From Chitinophagaceae bacterium (GTDB taxonomy: Bacteria; Bacteroidota; Bacteroidia; Chitinophagales; Chitinophagaceae): a stretch of 64,000 nt of DNA. The notes beneath the pieces were generated by a model. The model did not search any database. It was not told where the DNA came from and worked only from the letters and a program-made list of their open reading frames with translations. Location: the NCBI GenBank assembly GCA_016702745.1, contig JADJDJ010000004.1, forward strand, positions 62,001-126,000. The letters run 5' to 3'. The translations under genes were made by a program, and so were the position numbers. The first letter of the stretch is position 1; each line of letters starts with the position of its first letter. Shown here in pieces: positions 34,940 to 45,027 of this stretch.

Positions 34940-35329
34940 ATGTATAAACTATTGCTTATCCTGGTCTGCTTTACTTGCATGACCTGCTGCATTGGACAGG
35001 AAAAAAAAGACCTGGCCACGAGTTATAGTAAAGATGAGTACCTGAAGAAAAGCAATAACCAGAAAATGGTGGCCGGTATCCTTTTCGGAATCGGATCAAC
35101 TGCATTTATTATTGCTTCTACCGGTAATATATCATTTGATGCTGCCATGCCCTTAGTAATTGGTGGCGGAGCTGCCATCCTGACCAGCATACCATTCTTT
35201 ATCGCATCAGGCAAGAACAAGAAAAGGGCGAAACTTGCCACAGCCAGTATAGACTTACAGCCAACATTCAACCCCCATCAATTCACTGTAAAAAAAATTC
35301 CGGCGCTCTCCCTCAGATTCCGGCTCTGA
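34940..35329 (+). CDS. Small exported/membrane protein, function unknown
   Basis: A 129-aa protein starting 6 bases after glpF. The signal-like N-terminus MYKLLLILVCFTCMTCCIGQ contains cysteines that could serve as a lipobox (CCIGQ region), but the match is poor. Two hydrophobic segments follow (~45-62 and 68-89, the second rich in Gly/Ala), then a basic tail. This layout is frequent among small Bacteroidota envelope proteins. Possibly cotranscribed with the glycerol genes. Confidence 0.6.
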   Translation: MYKLLLILVCFTCMTCCIGQEKKDLATSYSKDEYLKKSNNQKMVAGILFGIGSTAFIIASTGNISFDAAMPLVIGGGAAILTSIPFFIASGKNKKRAKLATASIDLQPTFNPHQFTVKKIPALSLRFRL

Positions 35330-35385
35330 GCTATTACGCATTATATGTTGCACTGATCGATGAACTAATCATTACTGGCAGGCCA

Positions 35386-35806
35386 TTGAAAACAATTTTC
35401 CATAAAAATTATCCTTATCGGCTCTGGATAAGATCTGTGTTATGGAGTGCAGTCCTGCTAACCTTTGTATGCATTACCCGTTTTACGTTGAGCCGGGAAG
35501 ATGCGGATATGATCCTCGCTTTATTTGCTCTGGCCATCATTTTTGGAGGCGCTTTTTCCTGGCTGATCTTTCTGTTATGCTATTTTCTTTTTCACCGGCT
35601 CCCCCATCATACCCTGAAACAAATCAAAAGAATCAAACCCATCATCAGTGCCACGGCCATCCTGGCCATGCTGGGTTCCTGTCTCTTTTTGGGGTTAATT
35701 TTTCAGTCCGACCATCGAATTATTCATCCCGCTTTGTTATACCGTCGGTATTTTGATCGCCACAGTAACCACAAAACTGCTGGAACCCCGCAGTGAAAAC
35801 GATTAA
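35386..35806 (+). pseudogene. Small membrane protein, C-terminus frameshifted at a T-run
   Basis: The open frame from TTG 35386 has three hydrophobic segments and runs to 35796, but its last ~35 residues turn hydrophilic and unlike a membrane protein. Adding one T to the T5 run at 35699-35703 restores a fourth helix (FFSPTIELFIPLCYTVGILI), ending at 35806. The intended protein is ~140 aa. No family recognised. Another case of a probable homopolymer error. Confidence 0.5.
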
Positions 35807-35825
35807 TCTAAAACGGAATCCCCCC

Positions 35826-38800
35826 TTACTCCTCCACTATTTCCAGCGATTTCAGATAGGCCTCCAGTTGTTTGTCTTTGTTTTTTGCATCAAATTCTTC
35901 ATCCCAATACATCCCGGTTGCATCATGGGAACTGGACATAGAAGCAGCATTGGTATCGTAAGGACCAGCTATTCCCAGGTAGTACTCCGCTTCGGGGCCT
36001 TCGTCATAGCTGATTTTAAAAAGATAAAATTTCTGCTGCTTTCCTTTGTACAGCATCGTTTTTGTCCCAGCAGAAACAATGCTTGCCGGTGGGGCTTCAT
36101 CTGATGCAAATTCATAAAGGCGGCTTTGGGCCAGCTGCTGTTGCGACAAATAAGATTTGGGGAACAGCGACAGTTTGTTCAGTTTTTTCAGTTCATCATA
36201 CAGATCATGCCGGTACTCATCTGTGGTAGCCAGAGTAAGGATGGTCTTGTTGTCTGCAGGCATATTACAGGCCAGCATCGCCAGCAAAGTATTGAAACGG
36301 ATATGCCGGCTCTCCAGTTTTGAAAATTTCGTCAGCAGGTTTTTCGATTCCGGTGTATTTACAATACCCAGCAACCGGATCAGATCCGTATAATAGTAAC
36401 TTCCGTCTTCAATATTTTCAGCATCTTCTTCCAGTATCCTTGCAGCCACTTCACAAAAAGCTGTGCCTTTTTCCCGGATAAGCTGGGTTGTAATCAGTCC
36501 GCTGTCAAGCAAGGAAGTAGCCGTACCACTAACGATATGCCAGAAAGCCCTCGAATTGGCATGCTCCAATAATTCCGGGTACAGGGTCGCCGTCAACTCC
36601 AGTGAATCATAGAGCCGGTTACTGAAATAAGGCAGCTGCTCTTTGATACGAAAGGGAGATTTGTGTAAACATTGTTTAATGGCTGCATAGGATTCCCGGG
36701 TTTTAGCTTCCGATAAATACCCGATGATCATGGGCTTCACATACTCATCTTTTTCTGCGATCTCCGCAAACTGTTCACTGAAATATTGTACAGAACTGAA
36801 AGTACTGTCGGTATATCGAAGTTGATTATATATCATTCCATTCAGGTTATCACTATAGCTGCTGTCAAAATCCGGATAGATTCTGAGCGTCATGCTACGT
36901 AAAGCCGGAATATCAGCCGCCGTAAACGACAAATGACTCCAAAAAGATTTCACCTGGGTCATTGTATTTTCATCAGCATTTTTCAATGCATTGGATAAGG
37001 CTTCGGCATTACCTTTCCATGATATGGCATTCGTTTTATTTCCATTGACACGGAAGTCCCGGAACAAGCGATCAAAATTTCCCGGAAGATCGCGGATGGC
37101 AAAATGTCCAAATAATTCATATAACTCATTGCCATGCAAGACCAGCCGGACATGCTTGGCCAGGTTATCGCCCGGCACAATCACGGAAAACTGAACAGAC
37201 TTTACCGCTCCTTTATCTTCCATAGTATATCCTGCCAGGGAATCGGAAGCTCCATAATAATCAGCGGCCCTTGCGGAAAGAAAAGCCGTATCACTACTGA
37301 ACCAAAGCCAATCCGGCAGGATGGTCCGGTCAATATAACTGGTTACAAAGGCCGAACTGTCATACACGAGAAACCTTTCGGCACCCGGATGACTCTTATC
37401 ATCTTCATTCCTTTCAATGCGCCTTATCGGATAAGGACTGCTGGTGGAAAAACTTTTATCAGGTGCTTCTTTGGTAGTCCATGCGGGTTGTTGATAGGAC
37501 TGTAAACTGAAGGATTCCAGATAGCGGTCAGCATTTTCTTTATATGCTGACTCTTTTGCGTACACCACAAAATAATAATACGTTACCCCTCCTCTTGATA
37601 TATAGCGGATCCTGGACACCACTTCCTCTCCTTCTGATTTACCGGAAATGGTAAAATGGTAACCGGGATAACCACCTACATGGAACATACCGGAATCAAG
37701 TATCCTGGCATTCTCAAAACTTTCCCGCATCTGATCTTTCATACTCTCAAACAACTCCTGATCTACACCGGAATCAAACATCCCTTCCTTCATTGATGCT
37801 ACATTCATCCCGTAATACACTTGTTCGGCCATATCCATCGACTGCCAGCCAAAATTGATCTTGCCTTCATCAGATACCACATCTTTTGTTTCCTTGGGTT
37901 TCTGTGGCATTTCAATTGAAAATGAATAGGCCGGATAACTGTAAGTAGTCCATTTCTTTTCAGTATCCGTTTTCTTAACCCTGTTGGTGTTATAAGTAAA
38001 GGATTGAAAGAATTTTTCGGTTTCCGGATCCTTTACCCCCTTTTCATTAAAGGCAAATACAGCATTCATGACTACCGTTTCCATTTGCGGAATAAAGACC
38101 TGCATTTTCATGACCCCATCCTCCATTTCTATAATAAATTCCCTTCCGGAAATATTATTCACGGTAATGGATTGATCCTTCAGCACTTTATTTCCTTTGG
38201 AATAACGGGCACGCATTCCTGCATAAAGACTGTCATAACTGATTGTTCTTCTGTTTTCCGGCATCGGGATATTCGCAGTGAAATAGACCCGCATGAATGA
38301 AATATCGAAATACATTTTCATCTCCAGGCCCATTGACTCAAACATGCCGATCTTTTCAGCTTCCCCAGGCATCATGATCCCATAGATACTATCGGTTACT
38401 TTCACCGGAACCCATTCAGCCCCCGGGCCTTTGGACACATATTTATCAGCACTGATTTTTCTGGAAGAATAAACCGGAGTAACCGTATATCCGCGTCTTC
38501 TTAATAAACTGATCACCCCTGAATCACCGGGCAGGTGGGCTGCACCTACGGCAAATAAAGTACTGCGGACCGCTGCCAGGCTATCCATCCTCCGGCTCAT
38601 TTTCAGATTGCGTTTGATCATGATATAATCCTTGCCTCCGTTCATACCGCGGTACATCATTGCATCGATACTATCCAGCCGCTGTTCGGTATAAACCCGT
38701 ACCAGCCATTCCATTTCTTTACGGAAATATTCATCATCAAATATGGCCAGTTGAATTTTTTCTTCCACCGCACCAATATGCTCCAGCTGGTCTTCCAGGT

Positions 38801-39331
38801 CTTCAATCCCTCCTACCCATTTTCCCTGCTTACGGGCCTGTCCGGATAACCAGGCATCCAGAAAAGTAGGCATATCTCCTTTTTTGAACATATCAGACTG
38901 TAACTGATTTTCCAGCTCCTCCAGGTCATTTACTGTGATTTTATCCGCCGCTTTTCCAAATTTTTTCTCGAGTTCCGCTTTATAATGGTTCCAGGTTTCA
39001 GCACTCACTGCATCTTTCAGCTTGACGGGCTCCACCGCTTTTTTGGCTTCTCTTTCATTGAGAAAATGATTGACCATCTGGTTCCCAACCTTGTTCATGT
39101 CCAGTTCAGCAGCAAAACCATCGGTCTGCTCAATGGCTTTATACACCGAATCCCCTACTGGAATACTTTTTTATCCATCAGGTGCATGGTGCCATAGAGA
39201 TAGGAAGGCCTGGTCAGCCCCTTTCCGGAAATACGCCATAACAACGTATTGCCTTTATTGTCCTTTACCCCCTGTCCTGCACTGTAAAGGATCAGCATGG
39301 AAAGGAATCCGGATAATAAATATTTCCTCAT
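35826..39331 (-). pseudogene. Large TraB/GumN-type exported protein, frameshifted near 39157
   Basis: The main frame (39146 to 35826, 1106 aa) lacks its start. Upstream, ATG 39331 opens a signal peptide (MRKYLLSGFLSMLILYSA) and the usual TraB/GumN opening (LLWRISGKGLTRPSYLYGTM) but meets a stop at 39156-39158. Adding one base there reads KKVFQVGDSVYKAIEQ into the main frame, total ~1168 aa. The first ~300 residues are the TraB/GumN domain, with the GAAHLPGDSGVISLLRRRGY signature. Two or three repeated alpha/beta domains with YSFSIEMPQKP-type starts follow, then a helical HEAT-like region. TraB-fold proteins include peptidase-like regulators; activity here is unknown. Confidence 0.7.
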
Positions 39332-39347
39332 AAAATGATTTTAATGA

Positions 39348-40491
39348 TCAGGGTATGCTCTCACAAATAATAGCGGCTGCTTTTTTTACCTGTGCCTCCG
39401 ATATAATCAGGGGCGGTGAAATACGCAGACAATTGGGAGCAAACAAAAACCAGTCGGTCAGCAAACCGGCAGCAATACAACGATCAATAACCAGTTTGCA
39501 GATTTCAAAAGAGTCAAATTCAACAGCCATCCACAACCCAAATGAACGCACTGATTTAATGGAAGGATGAGTAAGTGCAGATCGAAATAGTTCTTCTTTG
39601 TTTTTCACTTCCTGATCCATCCCTCTTCCAGCAAGGCCTTCATGGCAGCCATCCCGGCTACACAACAAACCGGGTGACCTCCAAATGTGGTGATATGCCC
39701 CAGTACCGGATTATCCGTAAAAGCATCCATGATTTTTTTATCAGCGATAAATGCGCCCAGGGGCATACCACCTCCTAATGCTTTTCCCAGTAATAAAATA
39801 TCCGGTACAATATCGAAATGTTCAAAGCCCCATAATTTACCCGTCCTGCCAAATCCGGCCTGAATCTCATCCAGGATCAGCAATGTACCCGTGTCCCTGC
39901 ATTTTTTTTCAAGGGCCTTTAACCATTCAGGCCTGGGTGCCTTGATTCCAGCTTCTGCCTGTACGGTTTCTGCAATCACACAGGCGGTCCGGTTTGTAAT
40001 TTCATCGAGTGATGCTTTGTCATTATAAGTCAGATGCAGTACATCAGGCAACAATGGCCTGAATGCATTCCGCCAGTATTCATCTCCCATCACACTTAAT
40101 GCACCCTGGGTACTGCCATGGTAAGATTGATTAAAGCAATCACCTGGGTTCGTCCGCTTACTCTTTTGGCCAGTTTCATGGCTCCTTCCACAGCTTCCGA
40201 ACCGGAATTGGTAAAATAAACCGAATTGAGTGAGGCAGGCAAATGTGATACGAGTAACTGCGCGTATTGCACCTGCGGACTTTCTACAAATTCACCATAC
40301 ACCATCACATGCAGGTAAGCATCCAGTTGATCCTGAATGGCCCGGATCACTTTGGGGTGCCGGTGACCCGTATTCGCAACGCTGATGCCTCCGATCAGAT
40401 CCATGTACTCCCGCCCTGCCGCATCATATAAAGTGCAGCAATCCGCTTTTACAATCTCCAATGCCAGCGGAGCTGATGAAGTCTGGGCCAC
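39348..40491 (-). pseudogene. Class III aminotransferase, broken by at least two single-base deletions
   Basis: Three frames together spell one PLP aminotransferase of ~390 aa. Piece 1 (40491-40136) has TNSGSEAVEGAMKLAKR. Restoring one T at the AAA run 40133-40135 gives AFNQSYHGSTQGALSVMGDE into piece 2 (to ~39614), which holds LILDEIQAGFGRTG and the PLP-Lys segment LLLGKALGGGMPLG. Restoring one base near 39614 gives EEGWIQEVKNKEELF into piece 3, ending at 39348. The start also looks damaged: an ATG at 40525 would fit with one base removed. It resembles aspartate/acetylornithine-type omega-aminotransferases; substrate unknown. It lies 16 bases before the TraB gene. Confidence 0.75.
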
Positions 40492-40620
40492 ATGGCGTAA
40501 AAAATTTCGCGTTGATTCAATCCATTTATTTCAGGCAAAGAACGCAAAGGCCCGGCAAAGACGCAACAAAAAGCCCAACTTTGCCGAACTTTCAGCCCTC
40601 AAACCAAACCCCAATTACAC

Positions 40621-41163
40621 ATGCCCGTTATTCTGCCAGTTGAAGGAAAACTCCCCCGCTTCGGAAACAATACTTTTATTGCCCCCAATGCCACCATTGT
40701 TGGTCAGGTTGAAACCGGCGACGATTGCAGTTTCTGGTTCAATACCGTCGTGAGAGGGGATGTTAATTTTATCAAAATGGGGAATAAAGTGAATGTTCAG
40801 GATGGTGCCTGTATCCACTGCACATACCAGAAATACGGCACAACCATCGGGAATAATGTCTCTATCGGTCACAATGCCATTGTTCACGGCTGCACCCTGC
40901 AGGACAATGTATTAATCGGAATGGGCGCCATCGTCATGGATAATGCCCTGGTACAAAGCAATACCATTATTGCCGCGGGTGCTGTAGTACTGGAAAACAC
41001 GATTTGCGAAGCCGGCAGCATTTATGCCGGGGTACCTGCTAAAAAAGTGAAAGACATCTCACCCGAGAAAATTGCAGGAGAAATCAACCGGATCGCCAAT
41101 AATTATGTGCGGTATGCGGATTGGTTTAGGGAGAGTCCTGAGTCGGGAGTCGATAGTCGATAG
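40621..41163 (+). CDS. Gamma-carbonic anhydrase family protein (left-handed beta-helix)
   Basis: A 180-aa hexapeptide-repeat protein of the gamma-CA/YrdA type. Metal-ligand positions are visible in VNVQDGACIHC and VSIGHNAIVHGC, with the expected histidines on successive coils, and YAGVPAKKVKDIS marks the cap. Such proteins form trimers; some hydrate CO2, many are of unknown activity. The normal family end is near NYVRYADWFR; the last ten residues (ESPESGVDSR) are encoded by a GAGTCGGGAGTCGATAGTCG repeat that also supplies the stop. Confidence 0.88.
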   Translation: MPVILPVEGKLPRFGNNTFIAPNATIVGQVETGDDCSFWFNTVVRGDVNFIKMGNKVNVQDGACIHCTYQKYGTTIGNNVSIGHNAIVHGCTLQDNVLIGMGAIVMDNALVQSNTIIAAGAVVLENTICEAGSIYAGVPAKKVKDISPEKIAGEINRIANNYVRYADWFRESPESGVDSR

Positions 41164-41312
41164 TCGGGATTTTTTGTGTCGGGAGTCTCGAAGTCAGGCC
41201 TTTTCTATGCCATTTGCGATGATACCAACAATAAGAAAACATTGTGTAAGCATTTAGAAATCATAGCATTCAGGTGTAAGACTAATAACTATCGACTAAA
41301 GACTATCGACTG
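41137..41312. repeat. GAGTCGATAGTCG / GACTATCGACTA repeat blocks
   Basis: GAGTCGGGAGTCGATAGTCG at 41143-41162 and TCGGGAGTCTCGAAGTCAG at 41179-41197 face the reverse-complement block AATAACTATCGACTAAAGAC at 41283-41302, so the pair is roughly inverted. No gene lies between here and 41379. Confidence 0.6.
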
Positions 41313-41378
41313 TATTTCTACTATTCCCAGGGCAATTAATTCTCCTTATATTCGTTAGTACAATACAAGCTACATACT

Positions 41379-41573
41379 ATGAAAAACCTCCGTTTTCTGA
41401 CTGTTGCACTGGCCGTGATGATGCTACTCTCATCTTGCGGTATGTTCAGCAACTTGTTCAAGAAGAAAACAGGATGTCCCACCAATGGAAAAAATGTTGG
41501 CGCTGAGAAGATTTTAAGCGGCGACCCGGATGGCAATAAGGCGGCTAAAAAGGCCAAAAAGTTCAGAAGTTAA
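41379..41573 (+). CDS. Small lipoprotein
   Basis: A 64-aa protein with an SPII signal (MKNLRFLTVALAVMMLLSSC, lipobox LSSC, Cys at residue 20). The mature part of ~45 residues is basic, with KKKTGCPTNGKNVGAEKIL and a KKAKKF tail. Similar short lipoproteins ending in Lys-rich tails are common in Chitinophagaceae. No function recognised. Confidence 0.7.
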   Translation: MKNLRFLTVALAVMMLLSSCGMFSNLFKKKTGCPTNGKNVGAEKILSGDPDGNKAAKKAKKFRS

Positions 41574-41669
41574 GTTTTCAGGTATGCAGCGGATGAGCGT
41601 AATTCTGTGTCTTACAGAAGTACGAAGTATTTGATGATCCGTCATTTGAAACCTAAAAACACCTTAGCC

Positions 41670-41999
41670 ATGAGTCTTACCCTCCGTTCCACCCTTGGAT
41701 GTACCGAATTCGTCATTGCCGACGATGGCGGTCTCAAACAATTTTACCAGGTTGCCGATATCCTGAGCCAGGATCTCCACATCCGCTTTTCCAACAAGGA
41801 AGATGACTTTGATGCGATCGACTGGGAATTCCGTTTCAAAGGACAAGCCCTGACCCTGCATTACAGTATTTACAACGGCATTTCCATTTTTCCTACCCGT
41901 ACCAAGGATGCCCTGAATAAGGACAATAAAGCCGTGGTAGAACTGGCCAATGCATTGGAAGGTAAATTATTCAATACCGGATTGAGGAATATTGCCTGA
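41670..41999 (+). CDS. Small soluble protein, function unknown
   Basis: A 109-aa protein. ATG at 41670 (MSLTLRSTLGC) is preferred over an upstream ATG-less extension to 41607, since the upstream residues look non-coding. Mixed alpha/beta composition, no signal peptide or membrane segment, no catalytic motif. It looks like a conserved single-domain protein (HYSIYNGISIFP in the middle) but I do not recognise a named family. Confidence 0.6.
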   Translation: MSLTLRSTLGCTEFVIADDGGLKQFYQVADILSQDLHIRFSNKEDDFDAIDWEFRFKGQALTLHYSIYNGISIFPTRTKDALNKDNKAVVELANALEGKLFNTGLRNIA

Positions 42000-42062
42000 T
42001 TGTAAAGTCAGGTACATTTCATTCATGCATTTCGTATGAATGATCTTGTTTCATAAAATACA

Positions 42063-42989
42063 TCAATAAGATTTTTCCTCTATCGAATCCAATATCCCCA
42101 GGTAACTGATATACCTGTCTTCATGGATCACCTGATCCACTACCGCCTGTTTGATGGCGCATCCCGGCTCATTATAGTGCAGACAATTATTAAACTGACA
42201 ATCATTTAACCGCTCCCGCATCTCCGGAAAATAATGGGAGAGTTCCTGCTTTTCAATATCCACCAATCCGAATTCCCGCATACCCGGTGTATCAATAAGA
42301 CGACCACCTCCCGGCAAATCAAACATTTCAGCAAAAGTGGTCGTATGCTGCCCCTTCCCGCTCCAGCCACTGATCTCCCCGGTCTTCAGACTCATTTCCG
42401 GAATGATCCGGTTCAGTAAAGAGGATTTACCTACACCACTATGTCCGCTAACCAAAGTTGTTTTCCCCAACAGCAATTGCTGCAGTTCTTCTATCCCTTC
42501 ATTCTTCTCTGCACTTAACAACATAACCGGATAACCCACTGCCTCATACATCTCCTTCCATTGCTGGTACTTAACCAGCTCTTTATCCCTGTACAAATCA
42601 CTTTTATTAAAAACAATGATGGCCGGCACATGGTACATCTCCGCCGCCACCAGAAAACGATCTATAAAACCCTGTGAAGTCCGGGGTTCTTTCAAGGTGG
42701 CTACTAACAGGGTCTGGTCCAGATTAGCTGCTACAATATGATGCTGGTGCTTGTGCCGGGGACTCTGCCTGTTGATATAATTATTTCTGTCGAGAATAGT
42801 CGTAATGATGGCCACATTCTCCTGTTCATTTTCCGCTTCTGCTTCCACCCAATCACCCACCGCAACAGGATTGGTACTGGTAATATCATCCAGCTTCATT
42901 ACCCCCTTGGTACGGCCATTCCATATTTTACCCGCCTCATCCCTGAGTACATACCAACTGCCCGTTGACTTATATACAATCGCTTTCAT
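42063..42989 (-). CDS. rsgA: Ribosome small subunit-dependent GTPase A
   Basis: A 308-aa circularly permuted GTPase that matures and checks the 30S subunit. Order of motifs: OB-fold N-terminus, G4 NKSD (128-131), G1 GHSGVGKS (182-189), G3 DTPG (233-236), then a zinc module starting at CQFNNCLHYNEPGC. ATG at 42989 (MKAIVYKSTG) is preferred to an in-frame TTG nine bases upstream. It follows the frameshifted vWA gene on the same strand with a ~109-base gap. Confidence 0.95.
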   Translation of the reverse strand: MKAIVYKSTGSWYVLRDEAGKIWNGRTKGVMKLDDITSTNPVAVGDWVEAEAENEQENVAIITTILDRNNYINRQSPRHKHQHHIVAANLDQTLLVATLKEPRTSQGFIDRFLVAAEMYHVPAIIVFNKSDLYRDKELVKYQQWKEMYEAVGYPVMLLSAEKNEGIEELQQLLLGKTTLVSGHSGVGKSSLLNRIIPEMSLKTGEISGWSGKGQHTTTFAEMFDLPGGGRLIDTPGMREFGLVDIEKQELSHYFPEMRERLNDCQFNNCLHYNEPGCAIKQAVVDQVIHEDRYISYLGILDSIEEKSY

Positions 42990-43097
42990 CGACTGCAATT
43001 TACAGGGAATGTGTAAGCACTGATCTCTTTTTTAAAACGGAGTTTTTGGAGAAATCAGAATGGACACAATGTTTCTACTCCAGCCAGCTTTAAATTT

Positions 43098-44110
43098 CTA
43101 AGGAAATTTTCTGAACAGGGTAAAGCGCAACAGGAGTTCAATGGCCAGAAAGATAATTGCCGCCAATATAAAAGGCAGGAAACGCTCTTCCACTTTTTGA
43201 AAATTCGTCGTCTCCACTTTTGATTTTTCCAATTGATCAATCTGCCGGTACACTTCTTTCAATCCATCCCGGTCACGGGCCCTGAAATACTGCCCACCGG
43301 TCTCCGTAGCTATTTTTGTAAAAGAGCGACATCAATAAAATCAATCGCCGGACTTTGTGGCTTAACCTGACTACCCGTCCTTTCCACAATCGTGGATGCC
43401 TGGGCCCCCATCCCAATCGTATATACTTTAACCCCTTTTGACTTTGCAATTTCCAATGCCGTCAAGGGATCAATTAACCTGGTTTCCGGAGGATCCTCTT
43501 TTCCATCCGTGATCAGGATGATCACTTTACTTTTACCCGGGCTTTTGGTCAGCCGGTCTGCTGCTGTTGCGAGCCCTTCCCCGATTACTGTTCCATCTGC
43601 GAGGTGCTTCCTGCTCTCCAGGTTTTGAATCTGAGATATAAGTGCATTGCGGTCCGTGGTAATGGGACATTGCGTAAAACTTTCTCCAGAAAAAATTACC
43701 AGCCCGATCCGGTCAACCGGACGGCCTCTTACAAATTCTTCTGCTACTTCCTTGGCGGCTTCCATCCGGGAAGGAGCAATATCCCGGGACCCCATGCTAC
43801 CGCTAACATCCATGCATAACACAATATCAATCCCCTCCCCTTCGGTTCTTTGTTCCTCATTTTTTTTCTGCGGACGGGCCAGCACCAGGATCAGGGCACT
43901 CATGGACAACAGTCTGAAAAAAACAGGAAGCCCCCTGAGTTTATTTTTCCAGGATGAAACCCGGAAAGCATGGATGGTCGTTACAGTAATAACAGGTTCC
44001 CGCCGGTCGTTTCTTTTCATATACCACCAAACCAGCAAGGGTAACAAAGCAAATAAGGCAAATGCTAAAGGGTAAGCAAAATCAATATTTTTCAGGTACT
44101 CGTAAATCAT
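43098..44110 (-). pseudogene. batA: BatA-like vWA membrane protein, frameshifted at an A-run
   Basis: The open frame from 44110 has two N-terminal helices and a vWA domain with MIDAS motif DVSGS (101-105), but stops at 43310 (IDVALLQK). Adding one A to the run at 43313-43317 reads LLQKIATETGGQYFRARDRD and continues to a final helix (FLPFILAAIIFLAIELLL) with stop at 43098, giving the normal ~337 aa. Bat proteins anchor vWA domains in the inner membrane facing the periplasm; MoxR-Bat systems are thought to be chaperone-like. It overlaps the upstream gene by 4 bases. Confidence 0.8.
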
Positions 44111-45027
44111 GATTGGCCTCCTGTTCCTTCTTTTGGTGCCAAGGACTGCTGATGTACCCGTTCTATGGCTTGTATGGCCTTGCTGATTTCATCATAACAG
44201 GTCTGATCCTCTGCCGGTGAAGGCTGGTATTTCGCAAATTTTACAAAATCACTCAGCAATAATGATTGCCGCAGACCGGATAATTCCTCAACAGATAAGC
44301 CAGTATTTTTCAAAAAAGGAATCAGATCACCAGTGGTTTCCTGTAATGACAAAATACCTTTTCTCCGCAAAAGATAAAGCCGGAAGATATCGGTAAGCTT
44401 TGTGTAGTATTCCTTCCCCCCGGCTGCAGATTTTTTTAATTGTTCCAGCGCACCCATGGCTTCCCGGAATGGATCAACGATAGCAGCTGTCTTGACAGGC
44501 ACCGGTCCTTTTCTTTTTTTCCTCGTGAGCAGGTAAATAATAACCAGCAATACGAATAGCCCACCCCCGGCCAGCCACCACCAGTTTTTTTTCTTCGCCG
44601 GTTTTACTTCAATGATATCCTTGATATCGTGATAGGGTTGTTCTCTGTCAAATTCCGAAAACACCACATCCACCCCGATCGTATCAGTTTTTACATCGCG
44701 TGAAATCCGGAAAGAAGGAATTACCCAATGTCCCGAATCAAAACTGCTGAGGTAATAAACTGCCTTAATATTCTTTGCACCTTTCTCGTTGGATGAATCA
44801 ATAACCGGCGGCTGTGTAAATTCAAAATGTGGAATGCTGTCAATAACCGGAAGCTGACCTTTCGCCCCTTCGGGTAATTGGAGCTGTATCCGGAGCCGGA
44901 AGGGTTCTCCCAGCAGTACCCGGCTTTTTTCTACTGATACTTCAACAGCAGGTTGGGTTTGCCCGAATAAAAAAGGGGCAGCAAGCAGACTGACAATTAA
45001 AAAAAATCCTTTTCCGGTTTTCATCAT
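44107..45027 (-). CDS. BatD-like membrane protein of the MoxR cluster
   Basis: A 306-aa protein with a signal peptide (~22 residues), a periplasmic beta-rich domain with VSVEKSRVLLGEPFRL (BatD-like oxygen-tolerance fold), one central helix (NWWWLAGGGLFVLLVIIYLL, ~150-170), and a cytoplasmic helical domain (DUF4381-like, with EYYTKLTDIFRLYLLRRKG). Fits the hypothetical subunit usually between DUF58 and BatA genes. One base separates it from the DUF58 gene upstream. Confidence 0.75.
   Translation of the reverse strand: MMKTGKGFFLIVSLLAAPFLFGQTQPAVEVSVEKSRVLLGEPFRLRIQLQLPEGAKGQLPVIDSIPHFEFTQPPVIDSSNEKGAKNIKAVYYLSSFDSGHWVIPSFRISRDVKTDTIGVDVVFSEFDREQPYHDIKDIIEVKPAKKKNWWWLAGGGLFVLLVIIYLLTRKKRKGPVPVKTAAIVDPFREAMGALEQLKKSAAGGKEYYTKLTDIFRLYLLRRKGILSLQETTGDLIPFLKNTGLSVEELSGLRQSLLLSDFVKFAKYQPSPAEDQTCYDEISKAIQAIERVHQQSLAPKEGTGGQS

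Noticed and set aside
41607..41669. Longer N-terminus for the 41670 gene
   Set aside because: The upstream stretch has no ATG start matching a promoter and reads like non-coding sequence; MSLTLRSTLGC is the more natural start.
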